DNA of 64,000 bases. Source: Paeniglutamicibacter psychrophenolicus (GTDB taxonomy: Bacteria > Actinomycetota > Actinomycetes > Actinomycetales > Micrococcaceae). A program made the translations under genes and the position numbers. The stretch lies in assembly GCF_017876575.1 (NCBI RefSeq), contig NZ_JAGIOE010000001.1, positions 2,666,001-2,730,000 of the forward strand. Direction: 5' to 3'. The notes beneath the pieces were generated by a model. The model saw only the letters and a list, made by a program, of their open reading frames with translations. It did no database searches and had not been told where the DNA came from. Positions within the stretch are counted from its first letter, which is position 1, and the number at the start of each line of letters is the position of its first letter. Below are positions 54,861-63,612 of this stretch, piece after piece.

Positions 54861-55262
54861 TTATTCGAAGAAGAGCGCGGGGAATGGAGCCAGCGGCAAG
54901 ACGCCAGCAGCCTGCGCGGCGAGCCGCGGCTCCAGCGCCACCAAGGCGTCGGCCTGCAGCACGCCGACCGCGAGGTACTCGGCATCCCCGAGCGAATCCC
55001 ACCCGTGCGTCCGCGCCAGCTTCCAGGCCGTGCCCCGCGAGACCCTGTCGCCCAGGGTTCGGATCTTCACCGCGGTCATGGCCTCGTGCAGGGCCAGGGC
55101 CCCGGCTTCGTCCAGCGTTCCCGCACCCACCTCGCCCAGCAGCAATTCGAGGGCCGCGGTGCGGATGGCGTGGGGTGCGACAAGTTGGTGGTCCGGGTGT
55201 ACCGGGGTGTCCGCCCGCACGATGGCCAGAAGTGCGGGCGGGTCGATCACAAAGCGTGTCAT
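54861..55262 (-). CDS. PIN-domain protein (VapC-like)
   Basis: 133 residues. FVIDPPALLAIV (Asp6/7 region), then LLGEVGAGTLDEAGALALHEAMTAVKIRTLGDRVSRGTAWKLAR and GDAEYLAVGVLQADALVAL with the acidic ligands of a PIN RNase fold. No VapB-type antitoxin gene adjoins it, so toxin activity is uncertain; solitary PIN proteins of this type are common in Arthrobacter. -10 TACCGT (55269-55274) lies six bases from the ATG: leaderless. Confidence 0.75.
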   Translation of the reverse strand: MTRFVIDPPALLAIVRADTPVHPDHQLVAPHAIRTAALELLLGEVGAGTLDEAGALALHEAMTAVKIRTLGDRVSRGTAWKLARTHGWDSLGDAEYLAVGVLQADALVALEPRLAAQAAGVLPLAPFPALFFE

Positions 55263-55297
55263 GGGTCCACGGTACGCCCCGGGTATGCTGCTTGGCC

Positions 55298-56143
55298 CTA
55301 GGCCTCGGGGGTGTACACGACCTCGGAGGCCAACGGCCAGCCGGTGACCGATTCGAAGGGATCGTCATCGTCGGTGTTGGCCGTGACCAGCTGCTCATGC
55401 TGCACGTCGATGAGCAGGGTGTCGAGCACGCCGTCATGGACCTGCAGGCTCACGCGCATCGGGTGCCCGTCGTCGGTGGTGAAGTCCGCGTGCACCGGGA
55501 AGGTGAAATTGCGCGGCACGGTGCGCACCGCATCCATCGGCACCACGAAGGAGAGGGAGCTGGTGAACTCGTCGGGGCCGACCCAGTACTGCTCCTTGGC
55601 GCCGGCAAGCTGCCCGCGCAGCTGCTCAGCGCCGAAATCCTCGGTGGCGTTGAGCATGCCGTCGACCAGGTTGCGCAGCTCCGTCGTGATCTCGCGTTCC
55701 GCCGGCCCGGCGTCGTGGTCGTAGGCGACCGGCTCGGCCCCCCGGGTCGGAGCTTCCAGCAGCACCAGGGCCGCGGTGAGGATGCCGGAGCCAGCGGCCA
55801 TGAGCGGGCGCGGGTTGCCGATGCCGCGGCGCAGCAGGGACTGATGGATCTTGCCGTCCAGGGCGAAGCTGTAGTGCGTGGCGATGGCCCCCAGTGCGCC
55901 CAGGCCGATGGCGAGCGATCCGCGCAGCACGTTGCCGGGCTTGTATTCCTCGCTGCCCGAGCTGCCGACCCAGACCACGGCCGTGTAGGCGGCCCCCGAC
56001 CCGGCGACCAGACTCCTGCGGGCGCAGGGCTTGAAGCGGGCCGGGTCGATGAGCGTCAAGGCCCCGCTGGCCGCACCGCTGATCAGGGAGGTCGCGATTC
56101 GTGCGCCAGGGCTTTTCTTGGGGGCGTCCGGTGAAGAAGTCAT
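55298..56143 (-). CDS. Membrane protein of unknown function
   Basis: 281 residues. Residues 1-130 have about four short hydrophobic helices (IATSLISGAASGALTL, SLAIGLGALGAIATHYSF, LMAAGSGILTAALVLL), then a soluble C-terminal domain of about 140 residues (ITTELRNLVDGMLNATEDFG, PVHADFTTDDGHPMRVSLQVHDGVLDTLLIDV). -10 TAGGCT lies six bases from the ATG, the same GTAGGCTGGAACCATGAC-like sequence as before the methyltransferase gene at 61188. Function unknown. The stop is 35 bases from the PIN gene. Confidence 0.7.
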   Translation of the reverse strand: MTSSPDAPKKSPGARIATSLISGAASGALTLIDPARFKPCARRSLVAGSGAAYTAVVWVGSSGSEEYKPGNVLRGSLAIGLGALGAIATHYSFALDGKIHQSLLRRGIGNPRPLMAAGSGILTAALVLLEAPTRGAEPVAYDHDAGPAEREITTELRNLVDGMLNATEDFGAEQLRGQLAGAKEQYWVGPDEFTSSLSFVVPMDAVRTVPRNFTFPVHADFTTDDGHPMRVSLQVHDGVLDTLLIDVQHEQLVTANTDDDDPFESVTGWPLASEVVYTPEA

Positions 56144-56636
56144 GGTTCCAGCCTACTGGCCCTTGGAGAGGTGACGGGTCTGGTCAGCCGATGTTTAGCT
56201 GACCTGGGCAAGGGTTGCCGCGGGGCCCTCCTCGGTGTGGCGCGTGTGAAGGGCGACCCGCGCGGTGCCTCGTGGACCACCGCCGCGTGGCCGAGCAGCT
56301 GGCATCGGAACAAGGTGAGGGGCTCTGCGGGACCGAGGCCGCCGGCACCGTGTCGGCCAAGGTCGAGGAAGTCGTGGCGGGCCTCGATACTCTCTACTAT
56401 CCGGTTCCGGCGGATATTCCAGCTACACCGGACCGCGTTGCTACGCGCCCGGTGGCAAGAGCCCGAAGCCCTGCTGACCGGATGGCAAATGACCATTGGC
56501 CACCCGTGGGCGGGACGCCGCGCGACGGTGTTCCGTCTACGGGCGGTTTGCGTCGCCATGTCCCGGGGCCGGATTCGTTGCTAGACTCCGCGCCAAGTGG
56601 CTGCACATCGGATGCTTCGGGAAACGGGGAAAAGAC
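56144..56636. other. Intergenic region, possibly decayed coding sequence
   Basis: About 490 bases. A plus-strand frame from about 56290 reads VDHRRVAEQLASEQGEGLCGTEAAGTVSAKVEEVV..., protein-like but lacking a recognisable family and without a good start. It may be a remnant. No RNA gene seen. Confidence 0.4.
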
Positions 56637-57101
56637 ATGGGCGTGTTCGAGGATGGGTTAACGCCGGATCTCGCCGCGGTGGCTGGGCCATTCGCGGCCG
56701 CCGCGGCACCGTTCGACAGGGAGCCCGGTGGCGAGACTGAGGGCGAGCCGCACGCGGAATTCCTTGAGATGGCAGGATTCCTGGTGGGTGTGGTGGGGCT
56801 GCTGGTGTCGCTGATCAGCGTGTACACCGCGGGAGTCGAGGCCCGGCGCAAACGCGTCCCGGATTTCCAGAAGCTGCTCGACGGGCTGGTTGCCGGAACC
56901 ACCAGCCCCCAGGAAGCCCTAGCCACGATCGGCCGCTGGAAGCCGGAGCTCACCCCGGCCGAGGTGGCCGAGCAATGGAAGAGCGGGAACATCGCCCGCT
57001 ACAAAGAGGTCCTGGGCCGACTGGGGTACCCGCCGGCGGTGGTGGAGAAGATCCTGAAGGCCAGCTTCGGGGCCATCGCGGAGTTGGCACACAAACCCTG
57101 A
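56637..57101 (+). CDS. Small membrane-anchored protein of unknown function
   Basis: 154 residues from ATG 56637 (G-rich site GGGGA about seven bases upstream). A single helix lies at about 46-64 (MAGFLVGVVGLLVSLISVYT), followed by a cytoplasmic helical tail rich in charged residues (DFQKLLDGLVAGTTSPQEALATIGRWKPELTPAEVAEQW). No known family. The next gene starts 40 bases downstream and may be co-transcribed. Confidence 0.6.
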   Translation: MGVFEDGLTPDLAAVAGPFAAAAAPFDREPGGETEGEPHAEFLEMAGFLVGVVGLLVSLISVYTAGVEARRKRVPDFQKLLDGLVAGTTSPQEALATIGRWKPELTPAEVAEQWKSGNIARYKEVLGRLGYPPAVVEKILKASFGAIAELAHKP

Positions 57102-57140
57102 GCACGGATTCCTTGGAACCTTGCCGATAGGGTGGCGTGG

Positions 57141-57881
57141 ATGATCACCAACAGTTTTGGTCCGGCAACGGGCAAGCCGGTGCTGCTGCTCCATGGCGGG
57201 GGAGTCGCCGGGTGGATGTGGACATCGCTGCGCCGGAGCCTGGAAACCAGCCACCGGGTCCTGGTGCCCGACCTGCCCGGCCACGGCGAAAGCTCTTCGG
57301 AGCCCTACGTATCCCACGCTGCCACCATCGAGGCATTGGCACAGCTGCTCGTCACAGCAAACACCGGGCCGGTGGCCGTCGCCGGCTTTTCCCTGGGCGC
57401 CCAACTGGCCATTGAACTGGCGGCAACGCACCCTGAACTGGTGGACCGGGTCATGGTCGTCAGTGCCCAGGCCAAGCCGCTGCCCCTGGTCAAACCCACG
57501 CTCGCACTTCTCGGGCTGACCGCCCCACTTGCCCGCAAGCGCTGGTTCGCCCGACTGCAGGCCCGGGAACTGTTCATCCCGGAGGACCTGATGGAGTCAT
57601 ACATTGCCACCAGCGCGGGCATCGGCAGGGAAACGCTGCTCGCCGCGGTGGAGGCAAACCTGCGCTTCACGCTGCCCGAAAAGCTCTCGGATTTTCCCGG
57701 CAGGGCCATCGTGCTGGCCGGAGCACGCGAGCGTACCGTGATGCGGGACTCTGCCCTGGCCATCCACGCGGAGCTGACCGGCAGCGAGCTCGAACTGGTT
57801 CCGGGCTGTGGGCACGGAATCCCGTTGCAGCGCCCTGACTGGTTCAACGCCCGCGCCTTGGCATGGCTTTCACGGCCGTGA
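57141..57881 (+). CDS. Alpha/beta hydrolase
   Basis: 246 residues. HGGGVAGWMW (18-27, oxyanion loop), DLPGHGESS, nucleophile Ser84 in AGFSLGAQ, and His in CGHGIPLQ near the C-terminus. A GTG at 57132 is also possible; ATG 57141 is preferred because -10 TAGGGT (57128-57133) ends seven bases before it, leaving no room for a ribosome site upstream of GTG. Substrate unknown. It converges with azlD, 12 bases away. Confidence 0.85.
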   Translation: MITNSFGPATGKPVLLLHGGGVAGWMWTSLRRSLETSHRVLVPDLPGHGESSSEPYVSHAATIEALAQLLVTANTGPVAVAGFSLGAQLAIELAATHPELVDRVMVVSAQAKPLPLVKPTLALLGLTAPLARKRWFARLQARELFIPEDLMESYIATSAGIGRETLLAAVEANLRFTLPEKLSDFPGRAIVLAGARERTVMRDSALAIHAELTGSELELVPGCGHGIPLQRPDWFNARALAWLSRP

Positions 57882-57893
57882 ACCGAAGCTGCT

Positions 57894-58214
57894 TTAGGGG
57901 ACGCCGAGCAGGCGCAGGCCGCCGGTGACCAGCACCGCGGTCAGCAGGACCAGCACCAGGGGTGCCCGGAGCACTACAGCGATTCCCGCCGCCCCGATCC
58001 CGGAAACCCGGGCGAAGCCGACGAAGTCCTGACCGGTAATCCCCATGGATGTCACCACGACTCCGATCAGCAGGGCAACGACGCAGCGATCGATCCACGA
58101 TTCCGCGTCCTGTGAGAACTGGAATCTGGAACGCAGCAGGACCCCGCCCAGCCGCATGGCGTAGGTTCCTGCGGCCAGCCCGAGCATGGACCACAGGAAC
58201 ACCTGGACATTCAT
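57894..58214 (-). CDS. azlD: AzlD, branched-chain amino-acid exporter small subunit
   Basis: 106 residues, four helices: MLGLAAGTYAMRLGGVLL, DRCVVALLIGVVVTSM, GIGAAGIAVVLRAPLVLVLLTAVLVTGGLRL. AzlC and AzlD form an exporter for branched-chain amino acids and analogues such as azaleucine. ATG 58214 overlaps the azlC stop (ATGA). The frame is open further upstream inside azlC but is not used. Confidence 0.88.
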   Translation of the reverse strand: MNVQVFLWSMLGLAAGTYAMRLGGVLLRSRFQFSQDAESWIDRCVVALLIGVVVTSMGITGQDFVGFARVSGIGAAGIAVVLRAPLVLVLLTAVLVTGGLRLLGVP

Positions 58215-58897
58215 GCCGAAACCCGCGTCCGGCGCTTGCTGCCCAGGTACACGACTCCCACCCCGAGCAGCGCCAGGACCGGGGCCAGGCCCGCGGGAAC
58301 GAACGGCGAAGCCACCAAGGTGAAGATCGCCCCGATGATCGCGGCCAGCAAGGTGGTCTTGTTGCGCAGCGGCTTGGCCGCCATGCACAGCAGCAGCGCG
58401 GGGAATGCCGCGTCAAGGCCAAGCGCCGTGGGGGAGACCACGGAGCCCAACCACGCACCGAGCGCCGCGCCTCCCGGCCAGGCGACAAGGATTCCCAGGC
58501 CAACCAGCCAGAATGTGGCCCGCTGCTTTTCCTTGTCTTCCTTGGCCAGGGCCATGGCCACCGATTCGTCGTTGACCAGGTGGGCTCCGAGGGCGGTCCG
58601 CCACCCGGAGGGCAGGAACTTTCCGGCTCCCACGGCATAGGCGAGGTTCCGCGAATTGACCATGAGTCCGGCCAGGACGGCGACCACGGGCGAGCCGCCG
58701 GTACCGATGACATTGATGAACAGCAACTCCGAGGCGGCGCCCAGCACCGTGCCGGCCAGCAGGACCACCTGCCAGAAGTCCAGCCCCATGTCCCGGCCCA
58801 GGGCGCCATAGGAAATGCCGACGACTCCGACCGACAGTGCGACCATCACCGACTCGTGGACGGTAGACCGTCCGACTGTTCGAAATATTGAACGCAT
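58211..58897 (-). CDS. azlC: AzlC, branched-chain amino-acid exporter large subunit
   Basis: 228 residues, about seven helices: SVGVVGISYGALGRDMGL, then FINVIGTGGSPVVAVLAGLMVNSRNLAYAVG (family signature), WLVGLGILVAWPGGAALGAWLG. Exports branched-chain amino acids with AzlD. A promoter TTGACG-N17-CACAAT with six bases to the ATG precedes it; a GTTC-N8-GAAC dyad overlaps the first codons. Divergent from an XRE-cupin regulator that presumably controls it. Confidence 0.9.
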   Translation of the reverse strand: MRSIFRTVGRSTVHESVMVALSVGVVGISYGALGRDMGLDFWQVVLLAGTVLGAASELLFINVIGTGGSPVVAVLAGLMVNSRNLAYAVGAGKFLPSGWRTALGAHLVNDESVAMALAKEDKEKQRATFWLVGLGILVAWPGGAALGAWLGSVVSPTALGLDAAFPALLLCMAAKPLRNKTTLLAAIIGAIFTLVASPFVPAGLAPVLALLGVGVVYLGSKRRTRVSA

Positions 58898-58961
58898 GGA
58901 TTCATTGTGGCGACCGGCCGGTCGTTCGTCAAGGTGAACGAATGGCCGCTATGATGATCGC
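58878..58961. promoter_or_regulatory. azlC / XRE-cupin divergent control region
   Basis: Two dyads of identical form, GTTC-N8-GAAC at 58878-58893 and 58924-58939, flank a 14-bp perfect palindrome CGACCGGCCGGTCG (58911-58924). The azlC promoter is TTGACG-N17-CACAAT; the regulator has -10 TATGAT (58950-58955), six bases from its ATG. Probable operators of the XRE-cupin regulator. Confidence 0.65.
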
Positions 58962-59537
58962 ATGGCCAAGACCACTTCCAACCCCGAATCGTCACTGCCC
59001 ATGGAACGCGTGGCCGTCGCGCTGCGCCGGGAACGCGAGCGCGCGGGCCTGAGCCTCTCGGAGGTGGCCCGGCGCGCGGGCATCGGCAAATCCACGCTCT
59101 CGCAGCTTGAATCGGGTGCCGGCAATCCCAGCGTGGAAACCATGTGGGCCCTGAGCACAGCATTCGGCGTCCCGCTCTCCGCGTTGCTCGATCCGCCCCG
59201 CCCCGCCGTGACCGTCATCCGCGCCGGCGAGGGCCCGCGCCTGGCCTCGGGATCCGCAGACTACGCGGCCGCCCTGCTGGCGCCCAGCCCGCCGAATGCG
59301 CGCCGGGACATCTACCTGATCACCGCCGAACCCGGGGCCATCAAGCATTCCGAGCCGCACGCGCCGGGGACCGTTGAACACATCATCATGTCCGCGGGCC
59401 GGGCCAGGAACACCGTCGCCGGCAACGCCACGGAACTCGGGCCGGGGGACTACATGAGCTACCCCGGCGACCAGGCCCACGACTTCGAGGCGCTTGAAAA
59501 AGGGACGTTCGCGGTCTTCGTTGTCGAGGCGCGGTAG
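58962..59537 (+). CDS. XRE-cupin transcriptional regulator (azlCD regulator)
   Basis: 191 residues: HTH_XRE (AVALRRERERAGLSLSEVARRAGIGKSTLSQLESGAG, about 18-55) and a C-terminal cupin (about 110-190; EHIIMSAGRARNTVAG, GDYMSYPGDQAHDFEALE) that binds a small effector. Divergent from azlC across a 64-base region with paired dyads; leaderless start. Likely an amino-acid-responsive repressor or activator of azlCD. Confidence 0.9.
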   Translation: MAKTTSNPESSLPMERVAVALRRERERAGLSLSEVARRAGIGKSTLSQLESGAGNPSVETMWALSTAFGVPLSALLDPPRPAVTVIRAGEGPRLASGSADYAAALLAPSPPNARRDIYLITAEPGAIKHSEPHAPGTVEHIIMSAGRARNTVAGNATELGPGDYMSYPGDQAHDFEALEKGTFAVFVVEAR

Positions 59538-59680
59538 CTTCCCGGGAGAATCCACGGGGCATGGCAGCTGCCCGGCAAGGTTTCCAAACGCTCCGCGTTG
59601 GCCATTCCAAAACGTGGGTGCTTCGGCGTAGGTTGGTTCGTGGAAAAGCTCCAGCACATCCTTGAAAAGGGGAGACGACC

Positions 59681-60235
59681 ATGAGCACATTCTCGGATCG
59701 AGACCGCACCGCCCTGATGGTGATCGATGTCCAGAACAATGTTGTGGCAGATGCTTATCAGCGCGAGGAAACCATCGGCAACATCAACGAACTGGTGAAG
59801 CGGGCCAGGGAGTCCGGGGCACCGGTCGTATGGGTGCAGCACTCCGACGAGGAGATGGAAGTGGGCAGCGCCGACTGGGAAATCGTCCCGGAGCTATCGC
59901 CCGCCGCCGAAGAAACGGTTATCCAGAAGATCTACGGGGATTCGTTCGAGGGCACCAACCTGGAAGAGGTGCTCTCGTCCGCCGGCGTCGGCCGGCTGGT
60001 TGTCTCGGGTGCTCAGTCGGATGCGTGCATCCGCTCCACGGTCCACGGCGCCTTCACCCGCGGCTACGACGTCACTCTGGTGTCGGACGCGCACACCACC
60101 AGCGACATGACCGAATGGGGCGCACCGGCGCCCGAAGTGGCGATCGCCCACATCAATCTCTACTGGCAGTTCCAGGGAGCACCCGGCCGCACCGCCGCCG
60201 TCGTCTCCACGCAGGACGTCGACTTCCGGTCCTGA
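59681..60235 (+). CDS. Isochorismatase-family cysteine hydrolase
   Basis: 184 residues. Catalytic triad of the family: Asp16 (ALMVIDVQNN), Lys83 (VIQKIYGDSFEGT), Cys116 (GAQSDACIRSTVHGAF). It acts on amide or imide bonds (nicotinamidase, ureidoacrylate, maleamate types); the substrate is not shown. The ATG at 59681 has AAAGGGGAG about seven bases upstream. Single-gene unit. Confidence 0.9.
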   Translation: MSTFSDRDRTALMVIDVQNNVVADAYQREETIGNINELVKRARESGAPVVWVQHSDEEMEVGSADWEIVPELSPAAEETVIQKIYGDSFEGTNLEEVLSSAGVGRLVVSGAQSDACIRSTVHGAFTRGYDVTLVSDAHTTSDMTEWGAPAPEVAIAHINLYWQFQGAPGRTAAVVSTQDVDFRS

Positions 60236-60309
60236 CCCTCCCCAACCGCTGGACCCGAAACGACGGGGCCCCGGGCGAACAACTGGGCCGGGAGCCCTGC
60301 GGGTCGTTC

Positions 60310-61188
60310 CTATCGGGCGATCCGAGCCGCCCACACCGTGCGGCTGCCTCGCATCGACAGGTCGGTGCGCGCGAGCACCGAGCGCGGGTCCTTGTCACCC
60401 AGCAGCACTTCCAGGGTGTGGAGGTCCGCCGCCGTCAGGTCTTCGTTGAGGGCATCGCGCATCCGGGACAGCCACCGGTGGGCGGCGCGCGCCACCAGCT
60501 CCTGATCCTGTTCGATCGCGTAGCCAAAGGTTCGTTGTTCGATGATTTCCATCCCCGCCTCCCGGATCGGGCCGGCCCAGTCCGGGTGGGCGTTCCAGTT
60601 GGCGCTGCCCACTGCCGCGTGGCAACGTTCCTCCAGTCCCGGGGTTCCGAACCCCAGATCCCGGGGCAGGTAACGGGGGAACGCGTCCATCTCCACGACC
60701 ACCAGCAGCCCGTCGGCCGACAGCGTGCCAGTGATCCGCTCGAATACGTTGGACGGGTCGCTCATGTGGTGCATGGAGGAAGCCGCCCACACCAGGTCGA
60801 TGTCCGTCAGCTCCGGCCACGCCGCGTCCAGGTCCACCTGCAGGGTCGAGATCTGCTCTTCGAGCCCAAGCGATTTCACCTTGGTCGACAGGCGCCCGAG
60901 CATGAACTCCGACTGGTCCAGGGCAACGACCCCGGCCTCGGGGAACGTGCGCGCCAACCCGAGCGTTCCGGTGCCCGTGCCTGCACCCAGGTCCAATACG
61001 GTGCGCGGGCTTGGCTGGTATCCGGCGGTCCAGGCGAAGATTTCCTGCAGGTGGTCGTTGATCAACTGGGCATCCAGGTCGAGCATTTCCGCCATGCCCT
61101 GCTCGTCCGAATGCTGGTGTTCGTGGTGGTTGCCGTGGTTCCCGCCGTGGGTGTGGTGTCCGTGTTCCGGGGAGTGCTGTGTCGTCAT
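60310..61188 (-). CDS. SAM-dependent methyltransferase with His-rich N-terminus
   Basis: 292 residues. Residues 1-27 are very rich in His and Gly (HGHHTHGGNHGNHHEHQH), a likely metal-binding tail. The SAM domain follows: VLDLGAGTGTGTLGLAR (about 64-80), VVALDQSEFML, LVWAASSMHHM. The acceptor is unknown. It is divergent from an XRE-cupin regulator whose own C-terminus is His-rich (HMHHDH). -10 TAGGCT lies six bases from the ATG, so leaderless. The operator at 61207-61225 overlaps its upstream region. Confidence 0.85.
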   Translation of the reverse strand: MTTQHSPEHGHHTHGGNHGNHHEHQHSDEQGMAEMLDLDAQLINDHLQEIFAWTAGYQPSPRTVLDLGAGTGTGTLGLARTFPEAGVVALDQSEFMLGRLSTKVKSLGLEEQISTLQVDLDAAWPELTDIDLVWAASSMHHMSDPSNVFERITGTLSADGLLVVVEMDAFPRYLPRDLGFGTPGLEERCHAAVGSANWNAHPDWAGPIREAGMEIIEQRTFGYAIEQDQELVARAAHRWLSRMRDALNEDLTAADLHTLEVLLGDKDPRSVLARTDLSMRGSRTVWAARIAR

Positions 61189-61206
61189 GGTTCCAGCCTA
61201 ACCACG

Positions 61207-61245
61207 GTATGCGCGGTTGGCATACACTCTTGCGTATGACGCAAG
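61207..61245. promoter_or_regulatory. Twin palindromes at the methyltransferase / XRE-cupin divergent promoter
   Basis: GTATGC-N7-GCATAC (61207-61225) and CTTGCGT-ATG-ACGCAAG (61229-61245). The second has perfect 7-bp arms centred exactly on the regulator's own ATG (61236). -10 TACACT (61223-61228) for the regulator lies between and overlaps the first. Strong candidates for autoregulatory operator sites. Confidence 0.7.
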
Positions 61246-61823
61246 AAGAACTTTCCATGGACACCGTGATCCGCCAACGCATCAAGGGCCTACGGCTGGC
61301 CAAGGGCTGGTCGCTGGATTCCCTGGCGGCCCGCTGCTTCCTGAGCCCCTCGACGCTCAGCCGCATCGAGACCGGACACCGCAGGATCGCGCTGGACCAA
61401 CTCGTTCCCCTGGCCAAGGCGCTGGGCACCACTCTTGACCAGCTGGTCGAGCCGACCAGCGACGAGGACGTGGTGATCCGCCCCGAGCCCGAGCACCAGC
61501 CCGGACTCACCACCTGGCTGCTCTCGCGCGAGCACTCGGCCAACGGAACCACGGTGGCCAAGATGCGCATCACCCAAGAGCGGTCCGTGAAGGACATCGG
61601 GCTGAGCGTGCATCCGGGCCGCGAATGGTTCACCGTGCTGTCCGGCACCGTCTCACTGGTGCTGGGGGAGCGCACCATCCTGGTGCATCCGGGGCAAGCC
61701 GCCGAATTCTCCACCATGGTCCCGCACCGCATCGGGGTGCACGAGGGGCCCGTGGAGATCCTGACGATCTTCGACCACGGCGGGGAACGAGCCCACATGC
61801 ACCACGACCACGCGTCGGACTAG
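61236..61823 (+). CDS. XRE-cupin transcriptional regulator (methyltransferase regulator)
   Basis: 195 residues: HTH_XRE (IKGLRLAKGWSLDSLAARCFLSPSTLSRIETGHRRI, about 15-50) and a cupin domain (about 115-190: GREWFTVLSGTVSLVLGERTILVHPGQAAEF). It ends in a His-rich tail HGGERAHMHHDHASD, unusual for this family and matching the His-rich head of the divergent methyltransferase. ATG 61236 sits in the middle of a palindrome; another ATG at 61257 is possible. Leaderless. Regulates itself and the divergent gene, most likely in response to a metal or ligand bound by the cupin. Confidence 0.88.
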   Translation: MTQEELSMDTVIRQRIKGLRLAKGWSLDSLAARCFLSPSTLSRIETGHRRIALDQLVPLAKALGTTLDQLVEPTSDEDVVIRPEPEHQPGLTTWLLSREHSANGTTVAKMRITQERSVKDIGLSVHPGREWFTVLSGTVSLVLGERTILVHPGQAAEFSTMVPHRIGVHEGPVEILTIFDHGGERAHMHHDHASD

Positions 61824-62454
61824 GCTTGACGCCTAAAGCTGTATCCGCGATGTCATGGCGCCAGCCGAGCACTGCTTGCAACGTGATGGCAGATCTATAG
61901 GCCAGCGAGTGTTTGTCGTAATAAGTGGCCAGCGACCTACCCTGATTCAGGGAGCGAAGTTATTTTACACGACGTTGCGCTTCATGTAAGGGTCCCTGTC
62001 GGGGAATTCCAGATCGCCCGAAGAGCCGTCAGACTCCGGGAAGGTTTTGAGAAATGGCTACAGGTCGCGATCGATTGATCGAATCGAGAGAGCGCATCCA
62101 CGACCGATCTGGAGCTATCAAAGGTTGCGCCCCTCGACCGTCTTGGGCACCCGGAAAGGGAGCGAAAGTCCGGGGCAGAACCGGAGAAATTTTCTCTTTA
62201 GGGTCCCGGAATTAGATCGTGGGCTGCATCTTCAATGAACTCATGGGCCGTGACTGTGACAAGATTCGTGGCACTAATTGTATCGTTGGAGATTTCGTCT
62301 TTGGGCATGTCCGAGAGACGTGATGGTGTAACAGGGAAGCTTATGCGGTCTCTCATCGGTCGTGAATACTATTGCGGTTGCGCACTCACTGAAACAAGCA
62401 GGACTCTCTTCTGCATGCGCCTGAATTACTTCTATTTCTGTCGGTGTAGGGGAT
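61824..62454. other. AT-richer intergenic region, no gene recognised
   Basis: About 630 bases, clearly lower in GC than the flanks. A short stem TAGGC-TTGAC-GCCTA (61821-61835) may terminate the regulator transcript. The small frames at 62047-62238 and 62235-62474 have no protein-like features. I looked for tRNA and other RNA structures and saw none that I would claim. It may be the scar of an element next to the EcsC gene. Confidence 0.45.
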
Positions 62455-62466
62455 TACACTCGCGGT

Positions 62467-63612
62467 ATGACTGAACCATCGGAATACGAGCTCGCCGCCT
62501 GGCGCGACATTCAACGATTCAAGGGTCGCCCCCTCTCCCAAATGATGAGGAATACAGGCGAGCAGGTAGCCGCTGGGGCCATGAAACTGGGCAATCATGC
62601 AACGCAATTCCTGGAGAAGCGCCCGGGAGCCTTAGCAGCCGTATCTCGTGGGCAAGATCTCGTAGGCAAAGGCGCCCATGTGATCGGCACCGGTGCCCGA
62701 AAAGCCGCCGGTTCAATACCCGATGGCATGGTCGACTGGGGCGGATCTGCCTTTGACTCGATGCGGCAAACCGTTGGTCGGGTCTCACGAGCGGGACTTT
62801 CCACTCAGCGGGTGGTGACGAAGCACAGGAAGCGCGGCCATAACGTTGTATCGCTTAACGACCTGCGCCGTCTCGACCTCCAACAGATTGACGCCGTGCG
62901 TGGACAAGGAACGAGTTGGGGCTATCCGATTGCCGCGGCGTTGTCGGGAATGGGGGCGGGGCTCGTGATCTCCGGTGGAGAACTCGCTATCCCCATTACC
63001 GGCGGCGTCGCGGCAGCGCCATCGGGAGCAGCAATCGCCGGAGCAATCGTTGGCGACGCGGCGTGGGTTCTCGGACTCGCCTCTCGCTCCGTTGGCCACG
63101 TCTCGCTGCTCTACGGCTACGATCCCGAGGAGCCTGGCGAGAAGATGTTCGTGATGTCCGTCGTCAATGCAGGAACCGCAATGTCGGCCAGCGCGAAGAC
63201 CGCTGCGATGGCTGACATCTCGCGGCTCACCCAAGCGCTCGTCAGAGGCAAAGCATGGGCGATCTTGGACAAGTCAATTGTCGCCCAGGTATCCAAACAG
63301 TTCGCGAACAAATTCGCTATTCGCCTCACCAAGCAGGGTCTTGGCAAGGTCGTACCCGTAGCAGGGATCGCCATTGGCGGTGCCTTTAACTGGGCCACCT
63401 TGGAGTCGATCGTCGACGCCGCTGGCATTGCCTACCGACGGCGTTTCCTGTTGGAGAAGTACCCACACCTTGCCGACGAAGAAGCGCACGGTTCCTTTCC
63501 CCAAATGGGCCAGGATGACCCAAGCGGTGCCGATGAAGTGATCAGCGTCCTTGATGAACTAGCCGAGATGGGCGGACCCGCGCTCCAAACGTCCAAAGAC
63601 AATTCACAATGA
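62467..63612 (+). CDS. EcsC-family protein
   Basis: 381 residues. EcsC-type features: YELAAWRDIQRFKGRPLS at the start, a Gly/Ala-rich hydrophobic core (IAAALSGMGAGLVISGGELAIPITGGVAAAPSGAAIAGAIVG, about 158-200), then LYGYDPEEPGEKMFVMSVVNAGTAMSASAK and ANKFAIRLTKQGLGKVVPVAGIAIGGAFNW. The family is membrane-associated and of unknown biochemical role; the name comes from Bacillus ecsC near an ABC transporter. -10 TACACT (62455-62460) lies six bases from the ATG, so leaderless. Confidence 0.85.
   Translation: MTEPSEYELAAWRDIQRFKGRPLSQMMRNTGEQVAAGAMKLGNHATQFLEKRPGALAAVSRGQDLVGKGAHVIGTGARKAAGSIPDGMVDWGGSAFDSMRQTVGRVSRAGLSTQRVVTKHRKRGHNVVSLNDLRRLDLQQIDAVRGQGTSWGYPIAAALSGMGAGLVISGGELAIPITGGVAAAPSGAAIAGAIVGDAAWVLGLASRSVGHVSLLYGYDPEEPGEKMFVMSVVNAGTAMSASAKTAAMADISRLTQALVRGKAWAILDKSIVAQVSKQFANKFAIRLTKQGLGKVVPVAGIAIGGAFNWATLESIVDAAGIAYRRRFLLEKYPHLADEEAHGSFPQMGQDDPSGADEVISVLDELAEMGGPALQTSKDNSQ

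Noticed and set aside
61900-62460. tRNA or other RNA gene in the gap after the XRE-cupin gene
   Set aside because: No cloverleaf or CCA-end pattern that I could fold; nothing supportable.
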